From: an uncultured Clostridia bacterium
Lineage (GTDB): Bacteria; Bacillota; Clostridia; Oscillospirales; CAG-382
Direction of reading: 5' to 3'
Length of the DNA stretch: 5,157 nt
NCBI GenBank assembly: GCA_905235695.1
Contig: CAJOMW010000091.1
Coordinates: 1 to 5,157, forward strand
Below are positions 4,507 through 5,157 of the stretch, one piece after another. The notes under the pieces were generated by a model, which was not told the origin of the DNA, did no database searches, and saw only the letters and a program-made list of their open reading frames with translations. Made by a program: the position numbers and the translations under genes. Within the stretch, counting starts at the first letter, position 1. Each line of letters starts with the position of its first letter.

Positions 4507-5157
4507 ATGAATATACCTGTAATTACCCCTATTTTCGGCGCCATCATCGGCTGGATATACAAATATATCTGTTTTGAGAACTATATGTTCACGCTGGTCG
4601 TGTTCGCCCTTTTTGTAAAGCTTTTGCTGTTCCCGTTCGGAATAAAGCAGCAGAAGAACTCCCTCAAGCAGGCGCGGGTAAGACCTATGGAAATGGTCAT
4701 ACGCAAGAAGTACGCCGGCAGAAACGACAAGGCTACCCAGCAGAAGATGCAGCAGGAGATAATGGAGCTGTATCAGACAGAGAACGTCAACCCCGCATCG
4801 GGCTGTCTGCCGCTTCTCATACAGATGCCCATCCTCTTCGGACTTTACAGCGTTATAGTGAATCCTCTGTGCTATATCTCCGGTCTCGGTGCGGATGTAG
4901 TCGATGCGCTTACAAAGGCTCTCGGAACAGGCTCGAATTACGATATAAACATCATAAGGGTAATAACCGATATGGGCTCGTCACTCAAGCCTTCCATAAT
5001 GCAGAAGATAAACGAGGGACTTGCGGCGGCAAATATAACAACGACAACCGCCGCAGAAGTAGTCGACAGTATCGGAGAGCTGAGAGGGCATTTCAGCATT
5101 TTCGGACTCGATCTTACCGTCAACCCCACGTTCTCCCTCAACTGGTATATCCTTATA
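4507..5157 (+). CDS. yidC: YidC/Oxa1-family membrane protein insertase, C-terminus beyond window
   Basis: The frame is open from ATG 4507 to the right edge (217 codons), so it is a partial gene. YidC/Oxa1 insertases place membrane proteins, with or without SecYEG. This is a Gram-positive type without the large periplasmic domain. Visible parts are a short N terminus, a first membrane segment at about 26-43, a cytoplasmic charged helical hairpin at about 46-93, and the conserved Asn-Pro-Ala-Ser-Gly-Cys-Leu-Pro-Leu-Leu-Ile-Gln-Met-Pro block at 95-108, leading into the second segment (to about 118). The groove Arg found in SpoIIIJ aligns with Lys38 here, by eye. A long loop at about 123-208 precedes the next membrane segment, which starts at the edge. 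SD agaggaa (4496-4502) lies 4 nt before the ATG. The gene is the last in this window of the rpmH-rnpA-yidD-yidC run. Confidence 0.95.
   Translation, partial: MNIPVITPIFGAIIGWIYKYICFENYMFTLVVFALFVKLLLFPFGIKQQKNSLKQARVRPMEMVIRKKYAGRNDKATQQKMQQEIMELYQTENVNPASGCLPLLIQMPILFGLYSVIVNPLCYISGLGADVVDALTKALGTGSNYDINIIRVITDMGSSLKPSIMQKINEGLAAANITTTTAAEVVDSIGELRGHFSIFGLDLTVNPTFSLNWYILI

Noticed and set aside
1..5157. CRISPR array, tRNA, rRNA, insertion sequence or prophage
   Set aside because: No spaced direct repeats, cloverleaf-like sequence, transposase or phage protein motifs were seen on either strand.

Overview
The window looks like chromosomal DNA from a low-to-moderate GC Gram-positive anaerobe of the class Clostridia, probably an uncultured gut Oscillospiraceae/Ruminococcaceae-type organism. 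This is an inference from the rpmH-rnpA-yidD-yidC order, a Gram-positive YidC without the large periplasmic domain, heavy use of ATA (Ile) and AGA/AGG (Arg) codons, GTG/TTG starts with good Shine-Dalgarno (SD) sites, and consensus sigma-A promoters. No rRNA, tRNA, CRISPR array, insertion sequence or phage gene was seen.

Left part, minus strand (1-916): an operon read leftwards from a sigma-A promoter at 888-916. It encodes a 178-aa membrane-anchored protein of unknown function (320-856), a 42-aa single-pass membrane peptide that starts with TTG inside the end of the previous gene (199-327), and the N-terminal 62 residues of an exported, possibly SpoIID/LytB-like protein that runs off the left edge (1-186). 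All three products look membrane-bound or exported.

Middle, plus strand (1009-3536): a divergent operon starts at a near-consensus sigma-A promoter (1009-1037). It encodes a membrane-anchored CapA-family metallophosphatase-like protein (1112-2512) and, 21 nt later, an AEC (auxin efflux carrier) family transporter (2534-3508), ending at an AT-rich terminator-like hairpin. A perfect 7-bp inverted repeat (951-967) lies between the two divergent promoters.

Right part, plus strand (3559-5157): the conserved rpmH-rnpA-yidD-yidC cluster, which links ribosomal protein L34, the RNase P protein and the YidD/YidC membrane insertion machinery. It starts at a sigma-A promoter with perfect -35 and -10 boxes and a 17-bp spacer. 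A structured hairpin followed by a T-rich tract lies between rpmH and rnpA, and rnpA has only a weak SD, so rnpA is probably made at a lower level than L34. rnpA and yidD overlap by ATGA, and yidC runs off the right edge. dnaA, often found next to rpmH, is not within the window.

Nothing here is clearly a new defence or mobile system. The least explained items are the minus-strand envelope operon with its 42-aa peptide, the intergenic palindrome and the rpmH/rnpA hairpin.
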